Below are positions 13,157 through 22,748 of a stretch of 64,000 nt of DNA, in pieces. The translations under genes and the position numbers were made by a program. Location of the stretch: the NCBI RefSeq assembly GCF_000701705.1, contig NZ_JNJP01000005.1, positions 1-64,000 on the forward strand, in the 5' to 3' direction. Source of the DNA: Bilophila wadsworthia ATCC 49260 (GTDB lineage Bacteria; Desulfobacterota; Desulfovibrionia; Desulfovibrionales; Desulfovibrionaceae). The notes below the pieces were generated by a model. That model was not told the origin of the DNA. It saw only the letters and a list, made by a program, of their open reading frames with translations, and ran no database searches. Numbering within the stretch: position 1 is the first letter of the stretch; each line of letters begins with the position of its first letter.

Positions 13157-15529
13157 TTACAGCGCGTGGGCCGTGCGGCTGAGGATGTCGTCCTGCACTT
13201 CGCGGCTGAGTTCGACGAAATAGGCGCTGTATCCGGCTACACGGACCAGAAGGGATTTGTACTCCTCGGGGTGGGCCTGAGCGCAGCGCAGGACTTCGTG
13301 GCCCACCACGTTGAACTGGACATGGAACACGTCAAGATCAAGGAAGGACTTGAGGAACGCCGAGAGCCGGATGCGCCCGGCTTCGCCCTCGACTGACGCG
13401 GGCGTGAACTTGAGGTTCAGGAGCGTGCCGCCGTCGATGCAGGCGTGCGGGAGCTTGCCGAGCGAACGGAGTACGGCGGTCGGCCCGGTGCGGTCCGCGC
13501 CCTGACAGGGGGAACAGCCTTCCGCAATGGGCCGGAAGGCACGGCGGCCCGAGGGGAGCGCGCCGACTGCCATGCCCTGCGGAACATTGGAAGACACCGG
13601 ATAGAGCGCGGGCAGCTTCTGGTTGCCGAGCAGCCCCCGGAACGCGGCGATCTTCTTGATGATGAATGAAGTCAGATCGATGACCATCGCGTCGGCTTCG
13701 GGATCGTCGTTGCCCCACTTGGGGGCTTCCTCATCGATGAGGCGCAGCAGGGGGTCGTAGCCCTTGAAGTCGTGCTTCACGGCGTCCGCGAGGGTCGCCA
13801 TATCCACTTTTTTTTCGTCGAAGACCAGCTTTTTCACCGCAACCATCGAGTCGGCGTAGTCGGCCACGCCGTTGCCGTTCATGCCGGGCCCGGTGTTGTA
13901 GCGCGCCCCGCCGCGCATGAGATCCTTTCCCTTTTCCACGCAATCGAGGAGGACCATCGAGGCCACGGGGTTGGGCAGGTAGCGCTGGTGCAGGAGTTCC
14001 AGCAGGTTCTGCATACTGGAGAAGGTGCGGAGCAGGTGGTCGAGCTGGGCATGCACCGCGTCGCGGAACTGTTCAAAGGTCGTGAAGGATGCCGGATCGC
14101 CGGTTTCAAGGCCGAGCTTTTTGCCGCTCTTGAGATGGACGCCGTTGGAGAGCGCGAATTCGACGGCGGCGGCGATGTTGTAATGCCCCGCCGAACTCCA
14201 TTGGGACATCTTGCCCGGCATGTTGGCTTCCACGCAGCCGAGCCCCACCCAGTCGCGGGCCAGCTCCGGCGGGATGCCTTTCTTCATGAGCTGCTTCATA
14301 CCGATATCATCACTGTAGATGGCGGGGAAGCCCGAACCCGTCTGGATGAGTTCCGCAATCTTGAGGAAGAAGTCCTCGGGGTTCTTGCGGCTCAGGCGCA
14401 CGGAAAGGGACGGTTGCACCATCTGTGTATCGATGGTCGCTTGCAGCATGAGGTAGGAAAGCGGATTCACCGCGTCGAGCCCGTCCATGTCCACGCCGCC
14501 GATGCAGACGTTCTGGAACGCACAGAATCCGGCGTAATGCGTCGCTGCGGGTTCGTTCCAATACCAGATCTGTTCGCCGAACTTGATCCACATGCATTCG
14601 ATGAGTTCCAGCGCCTCGGCGTCGGTGAGGATGCCTGCCTCCACATCGCGCTTGTAGTAGGGATAGAGGTTCTGGTCCATGCGGCCCGGCGAATAGCCGC
14701 CCGCGTTGCCTTCGATGAACAGGCCCACGAAGATGAAGTAGTGGAGCTGCATGGCTTCACGGAAGGTCTTCGGCGGGTTTTCGGCTATAGCGTCGCAGGC
14801 CTCGGCCATGCCCAGCAGTTCGGCCTTGCGGGTGCCGTCCCTTTCGGTGGCGGCCAGCTCGCGGGCGGCCTGCGCGTGGCGGCGGCAGAGTATGGAAAAA
14901 CCGTCACAGGTGATGGTGATGGCTTCCCAGAAGTCGCGCCGGTCGTAGTTTTCCACATCATTGAGATCGACGGTTTCAAGCAGGGCTTGCGCTTGCGCAC
15001 GGATGCCCCCGAAGCCTTTGGCGAAGATGTTTTCCTTGAATTCAGGGACGATGTCTCCGGGAGTGCACTCAATCTTGATGTCGTTGTCGATGACGCCGCC
15101 CACCGAGATGATGTCGAGGATGGGCTTGGGGGCTTGCGCGTTCCAGTAATCGCGCAGGGTCTTGCCCTTCCAGTACGGATAGATCTCGTTGCGGAAGAGC
15201 ATTTTCTGCTCCTCGGTGATCGCATAAGGGTCTTGCGGGCGCGTCGCCATCGTGTCCAGTTCTTCGTAAACCCAGTTGTTGGACAATTCCGGGCAGATAT
15301 GGATAGTCCGTGCGGTGCGTCCTGCATTGCCGACGACGAGTTCGCCGGGCTGGATGGTGATGGTCTTGGTTTCGCAGTGGCGTTTGAAAGCCTTGGCGCG
15401 GCGGACGATCATGGGTTCGCCCTCCGTTTCCTTGAATACGTGCGTCTTGGAGAGCGCGCCCTCAAGACAGACGGCGGGAACATGGGTAAAAAACTGCTTT
15501 TTGAGCTGTTCGATTCGGGAAGTCAGCAT
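13157..15529 (-). CDS. Glycyl radical enzyme, eliminase/lyase class (intact copy)
   Basis: The 790-aa product is a complete glycyl radical enzyme. The thiyl-radical cysteine with the adjacent acid is in GLGCVEANMPGK (Cys432, Glu434). The glycyl loop near the C-terminus is RVAGYSAYF (Gly about 766). GCVE places it among dehydratases, C-S, C-N or C-C lyases and decarboxylases, not pyruvate formate-lyase (CC) or X-succinate synthases (no Glu). The substrate is not decidable here; candidates by class include sulfonate lyases, amine lyases and diol or hydroxyproline dehydratases. Start 15529 follows AAAGGA; an upstream frame to 15685 adds 52 residues of unlikely sequence. It is the last gene of the operon, after its activase. 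Confidence 0.92.
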   Translation of the reverse strand: MLTSRIEQLKKQFFTHVPAVCLEGALSKTHVFKETEGEPMIVRRAKAFKRHCETKTITIQPGELVVGNAGRTARTIHICPELSNNWVYEELDTMATRPQDPYAITEEQKMLFRNEIYPYWKGKTLRDYWNAQAPKPILDIISVGGVIDNDIKIECTPGDIVPEFKENIFAKGFGGIRAQAQALLETVDLNDVENYDRRDFWEAITITCDGFSILCRRHAQAARELAATERDGTRKAELLGMAEACDAIAENPPKTFREAMQLHYFIFVGLFIEGNAGGYSPGRMDQNLYPYYKRDVEAGILTDAEALELIECMWIKFGEQIWYWNEPAATHYAGFCAFQNVCIGGVDMDGLDAVNPLSYLMLQATIDTQMVQPSLSVRLSRKNPEDFFLKIAELIQTGSGFPAIYSDDIGMKQLMKKGIPPELARDWVGLGCVEANMPGKMSQWSSAGHYNIAAAVEFALSNGVHLKSGKKLGLETGDPASFTTFEQFRDAVHAQLDHLLRTFSSMQNLLELLHQRYLPNPVASMVLLDCVEKGKDLMRGGARYNTGPGMNGNGVADYADSMVAVKKLVFDEKKVDMATLADAVKHDFKGYDPLLRLIDEEAPKWGNDDPEADAMVIDLTSFIIKKIAAFRGLLGNQKLPALYPVSSNVPQGMAVGALPSGRRAFRPIAEGCSPCQGADRTGPTAVLRSLGKLPHACIDGGTLLNLKFTPASVEGEAGRIRLSAFLKSFLDLDVFHVQFNVVGHEVLRCAQAHPEEYKSLLVRVAGYSAYFVELSREVQDDILSRTAHAL

Positions 15530-15697
15530 GGCGGGGTCCTTTGTGGATAACGGTAAAAACGGTTGGGAGTTCAGGAGAGCACAGTGCCTGCAAGTATTGA
15601 AAGGTTCTGCGCCGCAACACGGCGTGGGTTTTTCCGGGAATGATGTTTTCGGGAAAAGGGGCCTTTGGAGTGAGCCGCATTTCAAAGGCAGTCGGCT

Positions 15698-16603
15698 CTA
15701 GAACAATACCTTGGTCCCGCCGAGACGTTCCGCGACGAACGCTGCACGGCGGGCAAGGTCTTCCTTGCTCATGGGTCCGAGGGATTCGAGCGCATAGGCC
15801 CGTCCGAGCAGGGCGTACTTGTTTTTGCCGAGGCGGTGGTAGGGCAGCAGTTCCACGGCTTGTACGCGGCCCAATGCCTTGATGGTGCGGGCAAAGTTTT
15901 CGAGATGGCCTTCATCGTCGTTGAGGCCGGGGATCAGCGGCAGGCGTACGGTCAGCTTCCCGGCGGCGCGATCCAGCACGGCGTCGAGGTTGTCGAGGAT
16001 GAGTCCGCAGCCCTGTCCGGTGAGTTCCCGATGAACGTCGTCGTCCGCATGTTTCACGTCGTAGAAGAGGCAGTCGGCGGCATCCGCGAGGGCAAGCAGA
16101 TCCTCGCGTTTGCCGAACCCCGACGTTTCCAGCGCGAGATGGATGCCGTAGCGTTTGCACGCTGCCATGAGGTCAAGGGCGAAGGCCGCCTGTGCGAGCA
16201 CTTCACCGCCGGAAAGCGTCACGCCGCCGCCGGAATTGCGGTAAAACGCCATGTCCTTTTTGATATCTTCGAGCACGTCCGCCGTGTTGCGTTCGACCCC
16301 TGCGATCTGGAGCGCCTTGCCGGGGCATTCCTTCGCGCACAGCCCGCAGCCGTCGCACAGGGCACGGTCGAAGATTACTGCCTCGCCTTCACGGGTGACG
16401 GCGCGCTGCGGGCAGATCTCCGCGCAGTGGCCGCAGGAGAAGCATTTATCCGCATGGTACAGCAGTTCGGGCTTGTGCTCCTGCGTAGTGGGGTTGGAGC
16501 ACCAGCGGCAGCGCAGGGGGCAGCCTTTCAGGAAAACCACGGTGCGGATGCCCGGGCCGTCGTGGATGCAGTAGTGCTGGATGTTTTCGAGAACTCCCTT
16601 CAT
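15698..16603 (-). CDS. Glycyl radical enzyme activating enzyme (radical SAM)
   Basis: The 301-aa product has the radical SAM motif KGCPLRCRWC (Cys28, 32 and 35) and an inserted bacterial ferredoxin domain with two [4Fe-4S] motifs: CFSCGHCAEIC (Cys54-64) and CDGCGLCAKEC (Cys83-93). This is the arrangement in activases of dehydratase and lyase type enzymes; pyruvate formate-lyase activase lacks the insert. It abstracts H from the target glycine using S-adenosylmethionine. The sequence SGGGVTLSGGEVLAQ is the SAM-binding GGE motif. It sits between the two enzyme genes (18 nt after one, 168 nt before the other) and presumably activates the intact one. Confidence 0.93.
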   Translation of the reverse strand: MKGVLENIQHYCIHDGPGIRTVVFLKGCPLRCRWCSNPTTQEHKPELLYHADKCFSCGHCAEICPQRAVTREGEAVIFDRALCDGCGLCAKECPGKALQIAGVERNTADVLEDIKKDMAFYRNSGGGVTLSGGEVLAQAAFALDLMAACKRYGIHLALETSGFGKREDLLALADAADCLFYDVKHADDDVHRELTGQGCGLILDNLDAVLDRAAGKLTVRLPLIPGLNDDEGHLENFARTIKALGRVQAVELLPYHRLGKNKYALLGRAYALESLGPMSKEDLARRAAFVAERLGGTKVLF

Positions 16604-16621
16604 GGTGGACCGTCCCGTGCG

Positions 16622-18986
16622 TTACAGGGTGTTGACCGTGCGGCTGAGGATGTCGTCCTGCACCTCGCGGCTGAGCTCGACGAAATAGGCGCTGTATCCG
16701 GCCACGCGCACGAGGAGCGAGCGGTATTCCTCGGGCCGTTCCTGCGCGCAGCGGAGGATGTCCTGCCCGACCACATTGAACTGGATATGGAAGATGTCCA
16801 TGTCGAGGAAGGCCTTCAGGAAGGCTGACAGGCGGTGCCCGCCTTCCTCGCCCTGCACCACGGCGGGGGTGAGCCAGAGGTTCAGGAGCGTGCCTCCGTC
16901 GAGGCAGGCATGGGGCATCTTGTCCAGCGAGCGCAGGATGGCGGTCGGCCCGAAGCGGTCGCAGCCCTGCGAGGGGGAGCAGCCGTCCGCCAGCGGCTTT
17001 CCCGCACGGCGTCCCGAGGGCAGGGCGCCGATGGACAGCCCCTGCGGTACATTGGAGGAAACCGGGTACAGCGCGGGCATCTTGGGGTTGCCGAGGATGC
17101 CCTTGAGTTCCGCATGGATTTTGATGATGAAGTCGCACAGCTCCATGACCACGGCGTCGACGTCGGGATCGTCGTTGCCCCACTTGGGCGCATCTTCCGC
17201 CAGCATACGTTCCACGGCCTCATAGCCCTGAAAATCCGCCGCCAGCGCTTCGAGCAGGGTGTGCATGGGCAGCCGTTTTTCGTCGTACACAAGCTTCTTC
17301 ACGGCAATGAGCGAATCCGCGAAATCGGCCACGCCGTTGCCGTTCATGCCCGGCCCGACGTTGTAGCGCGCCCCGCCGTGCATGAGATCCTTTCCGTTTT
17401 CCACGCAGTCAAGGATACTCATGGAAATGAGCGGGTTGGGGAAGAACTGCTGTTGCAGCCGCTCGATGAGGTTCTGGGAGATGGAAAGCGGCCTTGAACA
17501 CCTCGTAGGTGGCGAAGGCTTCGGGATTGCCGGTTTCGAGGCCGATCCGCTTGCCGCTCTTGCGATGGACGCCGTTTGTGAGGGCGAACTCCACGGCGGC
17601 GGCGAGATTGTAGTGTCCCGCCGAACTCCATTGGGAGGTCTTGCCGGGCATGAGGGGTTCCACGCAGCCGATGCAGCTCCAGTCCCATGCTTTTTCGAGC
17701 GGCACGCCTTTCTTCATGAGCATCTTGAGGCCGACTTCCTCGTTGTAGATGGCGGGGAAACCGGAACCGGTCCTCACCAGCTCGGCGATTTTAAGGAAAT
17801 AGTCCTCGGGGTTCTTCTTGCTCAGGCGCACGGACACGGAGGGTTGGACCATCTGGAGGTCGATGGTGGCCTTGAGCATGAGGTACGTGAGCTCGTTGAC
17901 GCCGTCCTGCCCTGTTTCGCGGTCGAGCCCGCCGAGGCAGACATTCTGGAAGGAGCAGTACCCCGCATAGTGCTTGATGCCCGCTTCGTCCCAGTACCAT
18001 ACGGCGTCGTTGCTTTTGATCCAGAAACACTCAATGAGTTCGAGGGCGGTGGCGTCGTCTAGGATGCCCTCTGCCCGGTCACGCAGATAATAGGGGTAGA
18101 GATACTGATCCATGCGGCCCGGCGAATAGCCGCCCGCGTTGCTTTCCATGTACAGGCCCATGAACAGGAAATGGATCTGCTGGAGTGCCTGCCGGAAGGT
18201 GGCGGGAGGGTTGTCCGCGAGGAAGGCGCAGTCGGAAGCGATGTTGAGGAGCTCCGCTTTGCGGATGGGGTCACTCTCCCGTGCGGCGAGGGCTTCGGCG
18301 GCTTCGGCGTGCCTGCGGCAGAGGATGCGGAGCCCTTCATTGACGATGACGGCCGCCTGCCAGAAGTCGCGCTTCTCATAGTTGGCGGGTACGGTGAGGT
18401 CCACGGCATCGAGAAGCGCCTGCGCCTCGTCCTGAATACCCTTGAAGCCCTTGGGTAAAAGATGATCCGGAAATTCCGGCGTGGTTTCGCCGGGCGCGCA
18501 TTCGATCTTGATGTCGTTGTCGATGACGCCGCCCACGGCGATGAGTTCGAGCAGATCCTTGGGGGCCTGCCCGTTCCAGCGTTCGCGCAGGGTCTTCCCG
18601 ACCCAATACGGGTAAATCTCCTCACGGTAGAGGCGTTTCTGCTCCTCGGTCACGTCATAGGGATCCTGATCGCGCACGGGCATCCGGTCGAACTCCCGGC
18701 ACAGCCACGTGTTGGACAGCTCGGGGCAGATGACCGCGCTGCGCGACCGGCATCCGGGATGCCCGACAATGAGCTCGCGGGGATCGATGACGATGGTCTT
18801 TGTTTCGCAATGCCGTCTGAATCCCTTGGCCCGCCGCACGATGAGGGCCTCGCCTTCCGTTTTCCTGAACGCGCGCGTCTTGGCGAGCGCGCCTTCAAGG
18901 CAGATGGACGGGCGGCGGGACAGGAACCGTTCTTTCAGGAAACGGGCGCGTTCCGGCTGCGCCATGCCCTGAGTGGTGTCGATCAT
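16622..18986 (-). pseudogene. Second glycyl radical enzyme, split by a frameshifting deletion
   Basis: Two frames cover one enzyme. The first (17409-18986) encodes residues 1 to about 500, including SCIGCVEPLMPGK (Cys441, Glu443), then runs 24 foreign residues to a stop. The second (16622-17422) encodes the last 266 residues with RVAGYSAYF. Aligned to the intact copy, 35 nt are missing at about 17475-17490: after EVFKAA the downstream frame resumes at SQNLIERLQQQFFPNP, and about 12 residues are lost. Total length (2365 nt) is one base over a multiple of three, as expected. The radical cysteine and glycine are on separate products, so activity is doubtful, though the frames overlap by 14 nt (ATG 17422, TGA 17409) and both could be translated. 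GGAGG precedes the ATG. Confidence 0.85.
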
Positions 18987-19010
18987 GGAAACCTCCGCAA
19001 AGGGAAAGGA

Positions 19011-19793
19011 TCAGGACGGGGTGCCGTCCCGCAGGGCGTAGAGGGCGTGAAGTTCTCCGGTCGCGCGCCGTTCGACGTCCGCCGTGCATTCGAGCAGCAC
19101 TTCCATGATGCTGACGGAAGGGCCGAGGCTGAGGAGCCAGCGCATGGTCGCGGCGATCTGTTCCGGCTGGATCATTTTTTCCGGGGGATGGACGCAGCCC
19201 TCGCCGGAGGCCATGTCGGTATTCACCCAGCCGGGGCACAGTGTCGTGACCTTGATCCCCTGCGCGGCGAGTTCCCGGTAGAGCACTTCCCCGAGCCCCA
19301 CGAGCCCGAACTTGGAGGCCGTATACCCGCCGAGCCCGGCCACGCCGATTTTCCCATTGCGGGACGCGAGGTTGAAAATGTAGCCGCTTCCCTGCCGCCG
19401 CATGATCGGGATGACGTGTTTCATGAACAGGAAGGGCGCGCGCAGGTTTGTCCGGTACAGCAAATCGAGGGTGTCGGCACCGAGTTCCAGCGTGCCGGGG
19501 ATGCTGACGCCCGCATTGTTGAACAGCACGTCGATACGGCCCCATTCCGCCGCCAGCCGGTCGACGGCATCGCCCACGGCCTGCCCGTCGCCCACGTCGA
19601 GGGCAAAGGTGACGGGCGCGTGCTCCACGTCCAGCCCAAGCGTTTCGACAAGTTCCCTTGCCGCCGCTTCGAGGCGTTCCGGCGTCCGCGCGATCAGGGC
19701 TACCTTGTAGCCTTCCCGCGCCAGTTCTTCCGCCGCCGCCCTGCCGATGCCGCGGCTTCCGCCCGTGACCAGCGCTACGGGTATGTTCGACAT
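19011..19793 (-). CDS. Short-chain dehydrogenase/reductase
   Basis: The 260-aa product is a classical SDR: cofactor motif TGGSRGIGRAAAEEL, NNAG (FNNAGVS), the catalytic Ser in NLASRNG, and YTASK (Tyr and Lys). PGWVNTDM follows as usual. It is predicted to be an NAD(P)-dependent alcohol or carbonyl oxidoreductase in the cytoplasm. Its place just upstream of the glycyl radical genes suggests it oxidises or reduces the substrate or product of the radical step. ATG 19793 is preceded by GGAGG; longer frames upstream lack a ribosome-binding site. A 349-bp spacer with palindromic element A2 separates it from the transporter genes. Confidence 0.88.
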   Translation of the reverse strand: MSNIPVALVTGGSRGIGRAAAEELAREGYKVALIARTPERLEAAARELVETLGLDVEHAPVTFALDVGDGQAVGDAVDRLAAEWGRIDVLFNNAGVSIPGTLELGADTLDLLYRTNLRAPFLFMKHVIPIMRRQGSGYIFNLASRNGKIGVAGLGGYTASKFGLVGLGEVLYRELAAQGIKVTTLCPGWVNTDMASGEGCVHPPEKMIQPEQIAATMRWLLSLGPSVSIMEVLLECTADVERRATGELHALYALRDGTPS

Positions 19794-20075
19794 GACGAAC
19801 CTCCGGGTTAGAAATTTATGTAGTAACCTTAACCTGATATGGTCCCAGCGAAAAAGTTTCCCCCGTTCTGGGGCGGTCCTTCCGTTCTTCTTCAATTCCG
19901 ACGTGAATGGCTATTCCCCTTTCTTCCATGCCTACAGCGGCTTTCCACTCAAACTGCGCAACATTCTTTCCTTCAAGCATCCCTTTCACTTTTTCGCATT
20001 TCCCCGTCGGAACGAACTCCCGTTGCGCGGCCTCCCCACCAGTGAAAACGTTTTGGGGGATGAGTGGAGGGGTTC

Positions 20076-20130
20076 TCGGGGGAGGGGAGAAGGAGCCCCT
20101 TTCCAAAGGGTCCCTTCTCCCCTCCCCCGA
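20076..20130. repeat. GC-rich palindromic element, copy A2
   Basis: The 18-nt arms 20076-20093 and 20113-20130 are exact reverse complements (TCGGGGGAGGGG start) around a loop with its own small CCCTTT/AAAGGG stem. It is related to copy A1 at 12831. It lies between the transporter genes and the SDR gene inside the operon, so it may attenuate transcription or stabilise the upstream mRNA. Confidence 0.7.
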
Positions 20131-20142
20131 TTCTTCTCCTCC

Positions 20143-20904
20143 CTACAACACCAATTCGGACTCATCGATGATCTGCTGGCGGAGCCGGAGGAAAGCGCGG
20201 TCCGTGGGCTCGCGGGGGCGGGCCAGATCAACCTTGTAGGTGTTGCAGAGCGTGCCGGGGAGCTTGTTCTTCATGGTGTAGATGCGGTCGCCGAGGGTGA
20301 GCGCCTCGTCGATGTTGTTGGTCACGAAAACGACCGTGCGCTTTTCCTGCATCCAGATGCGCTCGGTTTCCTTTTCCATGAACAGACGGGTCTGGGCGTC
20401 GAGCTGGCCGAAGGGCTCGTCGAGGAGCATGATCTCGGGGCAGTTGCAGTAGGCCCGGGCGATGCCCACGCGCTGCTTCATGCCGCCGGAAAGCTGATGC
20501 GGGTAATGCTCCTCGAAGCCGTTGAGCCCCACCATGTCAATGTACTGCTGGCTGAGGCGGCGGCGCTCCTCTCTGGACAGGTTGCGGACGCGGGGGCCGA
20601 CCTCGACGTTGCCGCGCACCGTGCGCCACGCGAACAGCATGTACGACTGGAACACGAACCCCTTGTCGTGCCCGGGGCCCTCGATTTCCCTGCCATCCAT
20701 GAGCACCCGGCCCACGGAGGGCTTTTCAAACCCGGCGATCATGCGGAGCAGGGTGGTCTTGCCGCACTGCCCGGGGCCGAGGATGACCACAAACTCGTTG
20801 CACCCCACGTCGATGGAGACGTCCCTGAGCACATGGACCTGCGTATTCCCCTTCTGAATGAAGGTCTTGCTGACGCCTTCACACTGGATTTTGGCTTCTC
20901 GCAT
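20143..20904 (-). CDS. ABC transporter ATPase, nitrate/sulfonate/taurine type, H-loop His replaced
   Basis: The 253-aa product has Walker A GPGQCGKTT, signature LSGGMKQR and Walker B IMLLDEP. It belongs to the SsuB/TauB/NrtD-type ATPases that drive uptake of small anions. The switch His, normally in VTHDIDEA, is Asn here (FVTNNIDEAL), while the second ATPase of the operon keeps VTHNIEEA. It directly follows a permease gene (27 nt), so it pairs with the 20932 permease. Whether the Asn lowers ATP turnover is unknown. Confidence 0.9.
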   Translation of the reverse strand: MREAKIQCEGVSKTFIQKGNTQVHVLRDVSIDVGCNEFVVILGPGQCGKTTLLRMIAGFEKPSVGRVLMDGREIEGPGHDKGFVFQSYMLFAWRTVRGNVEVGPRVRNLSREERRRLSQQYIDMVGLNGFEEHYPHQLSGGMKQRVGIARAYCNCPEIMLLDEPFGQLDAQTRLFMEKETERIWMQEKRTVVFVTNNIDEALTLGDRIYTMKNKLPGTLCNTYKVDLARPREPTDRAFLRLRQQIIDESELVL

Positions 20905-20931
20905 GACATATCCTTTCGCGGCGGCGCGGGG

Positions 20932-21768
20932 CTACATGATCTCCCGGCGCCACGGGCAAATCTTCTTTTCGAGGGAGTCGATGCCGTAGGAACAGAGCGA
21001 GGCGATGAGCGCGATGAGCAGCATCCCGGCGATGACCATGGACGCCTTGCCCGAGTTCATGCCCTGCACGATGACGAAACCGAGGCCCGAGCGGGCGCTG
21101 ACGAGTTCGGCGGCGAGCACGCAGCTCCACGCCCCGCTCAGGGAAATTTGCAGCCCGGCGAAGATGGACGGCACGGCGGCGGGGAAGGAGACTTCCACGA
21201 TTTCTTTCATGCGGCCTCCGCCCGCCATGCGGACCACATCATACAATTCCTCGTCGATGAGCCGGATGCCGTTGTAGGCGTTGAGCACGATGGGCACGAA
21301 CGCGCCGATGGCGATGATGAATATCTTCGGCTCCTCACCGATGCCGAGCCACAGGATGGAAAGGGATACCCACGAAATGGGCGGCATGGGCTTGATCAGG
21401 TTGAAGATGGGATTGAAGAACGCGTTGAAATACTTGTTGATGCCCATGAAGAATCCCAGCGGGATGCCGAGGGCGCAGGCGATGCCGAACCCGATGAACA
21501 CGCGGCGGGTGGAGTCCCACGCGTGATCCCACAGCCCTTTCCCGGCGAGCCTCCGGGTCATGAGGTTCCCGATTTCCTGCAACACTTCATGGGGATAGCA
21601 TAGCCCGCGCCCGAAAACGCCCATGTAGACGGTCCAGTACCACAGCCCGAGGAACAGGGAGACGGAAACCGTATGCAGGAACCAGCGGTTCATCAGGATG
21701 TCGTCGAGGCGCAGGGGACGCCGCTCACGGGATTCGATCTGGATTTCGTTGGCGATGGATTGGGACAT
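20932..21768 (-). CDS. ABC transporter permease, SsuC/TauC type
   Basis: The 278-aa product has six hydrophobic segments and the EAA-loop region of the nitrate/sulfonate family (DVVRMAGGGRMKEIVEVSFPAAVPSIFAGLQ). The motif PPISWVSLSILWLGIG is typical of this permease class. It stops 4 nt before the start region of the upstream permease pattern (21772), showing a tight operon. It forms the channel with one of the two ATPases. Confidence 0.9.
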   Translation of the reverse strand: MSQSIANEIQIESRERRPLRLDDILMNRWFLHTVSVSLFLGLWYWTVYMGVFGRGLCYPHEVLQEIGNLMTRRLAGKGLWDHAWDSTRRVFIGFGIACALGIPLGFFMGINKYFNAFFNPIFNLIKPMPPISWVSLSILWLGIGEEPKIFIIAIGAFVPIVLNAYNGIRLIDEELYDVVRMAGGGRMKEIVEVSFPAAVPSIFAGLQISLSGAWSCVLAAELVSARSGLGFVIVQGMNSGKASMVIAGMLLIALIASLCSYGIDSLEKKICPWRREIM

Positions 21769-21771
21769 GGC

Positions 21772-22569
21772 TTACCTCCGCATCCCGGCGAGGAGCTTCT
21801 TTTCGACGTAGTGGATGAGGATGCCGATGAACACGCCGGTCATGGCCACCGTCACCATGCCGAGCACCACCAGATCCGGTCTGCCGAGCTTTCTGCCGCA
21901 CTGGATCAGGAATCCGAGGCCTCCGTTGGCAGCGAGGAGTTCCGCGCCCACAAGATTCATCCAGCACCACGCCAGCGCGATCTGGAGCGCGCCGAAGACC
22001 ATAGGCAGGGCCGAGGGGATGCATACGGTCCAGAAAAGCTGCCAGTTCGTCGCGCCGTAGAGCCTGCCCATCTGGAGAAAGACCGGATTGGTCATGCGCA
22101 CGCCCACATAGGAATTGATGACGCAAGGCACGATGCCGCCGATCCAGATGATGAACACCTTGCCCGTCAGGCCGATGCCGAACCAGTAGATGGTCAGCGG
22201 AATCCACGCGATGGGCGGGATGGGCCGGATGAATTCGAAAATGGGGCGCGCGAGCCCTTCGGCCAGCCGGAACCAGCCCATGGCCAGGCCGAGCGGGATG
22301 CCGACGGCGAGGGCCAGAAAGTAGCCGAGGAAGGCTTCCTTGATGCTGATCCACGCGTGCTCCTGAAGGAGCATCCCGTCGGGGCTCGCGTTGGCGAGCT
22401 TGGCGAAAAACAGCTCCACCACGGCGGACGGCGACGCCAGAAGCGTTTGCGGGACAAGTCCCATGTCCACAATCAGCTCCCACGACAGGAAGAACAGCGA
22501 CAACGAAAGGAGCGGCAAAAGGATCAGGGCGCGCTGCCTGTGCGTCTTTACCTGCTGATACTGACTCAT
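21772..22569 (-). CDS. ABC transporter permease, SsuC/TauC type (second)
   Basis: The 265-aa product is a homolog of the next permease: first membrane segment ALILLPLLSLSLFFLSWEL, then PPIAWIPLTIYWFGIGLTG and an EAA-type loop (MGRLYGATNWQLFWTVCIPSALPMVFGALQ). Start 22569 follows GAGGGA; the same frame is open upstream but without a ribosome-binding site. Two permeases and two ATPases with one binding protein suggest either a heteromeric transporter or two transporters sharing a binding protein. Confidence 0.9.
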   Translation of the reverse strand: MSQYQQVKTHRQRALILLPLLSLSLFFLSWELIVDMGLVPQTLLASPSAVVELFFAKLANASPDGMLLQEHAWISIKEAFLGYFLALAVGIPLGLAMGWFRLAEGLARPIFEFIRPIPPIAWIPLTIYWFGIGLTGKVFIIWIGGIVPCVINSYVGVRMTNPVFLQMGRLYGATNWQLFWTVCIPSALPMVFGALQIALAWCWMNLVGAELLAANGGLGFLIQCGRKLGRPDLVVLGMVTVAMTGVFIGILIHYVEKKLLAGMRR

Positions 22570-22748
22570 GATTCCCTCGCTTGTCCGGCAACCGGAACCA
22601 CCTTTTCCCGCGCATGGCCGCGAAACGTCCGGCTCTCTGGCTGCGATGGCCTCCCTTTTCGGAGGGGACGGTCTTCCGCCTCGGGCGGGCCGGGGCATCC
22701 CCGGCCGCCGGGCGTTTTTCCATTCAAGACGTGCGGAACACCGCCGCG

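Noticed and set aside
15530..15685. 52-residue N-terminal extension of the intact glycyl radical enzyme
   Set aside because: The sequence is not similar to the paralog N-terminus and lacks a ribosome-binding site; start 15529 follows AAAGGA.
16622..17422. Reading the 266-aa frame as an independent YfiD-like protein
   Set aside because: It aligns end to end with the C-terminus of the neighbouring enzyme and continues upstream in frame without a start, so it is a fragment of the split gene; I kept the spare-part idea only as a finding.
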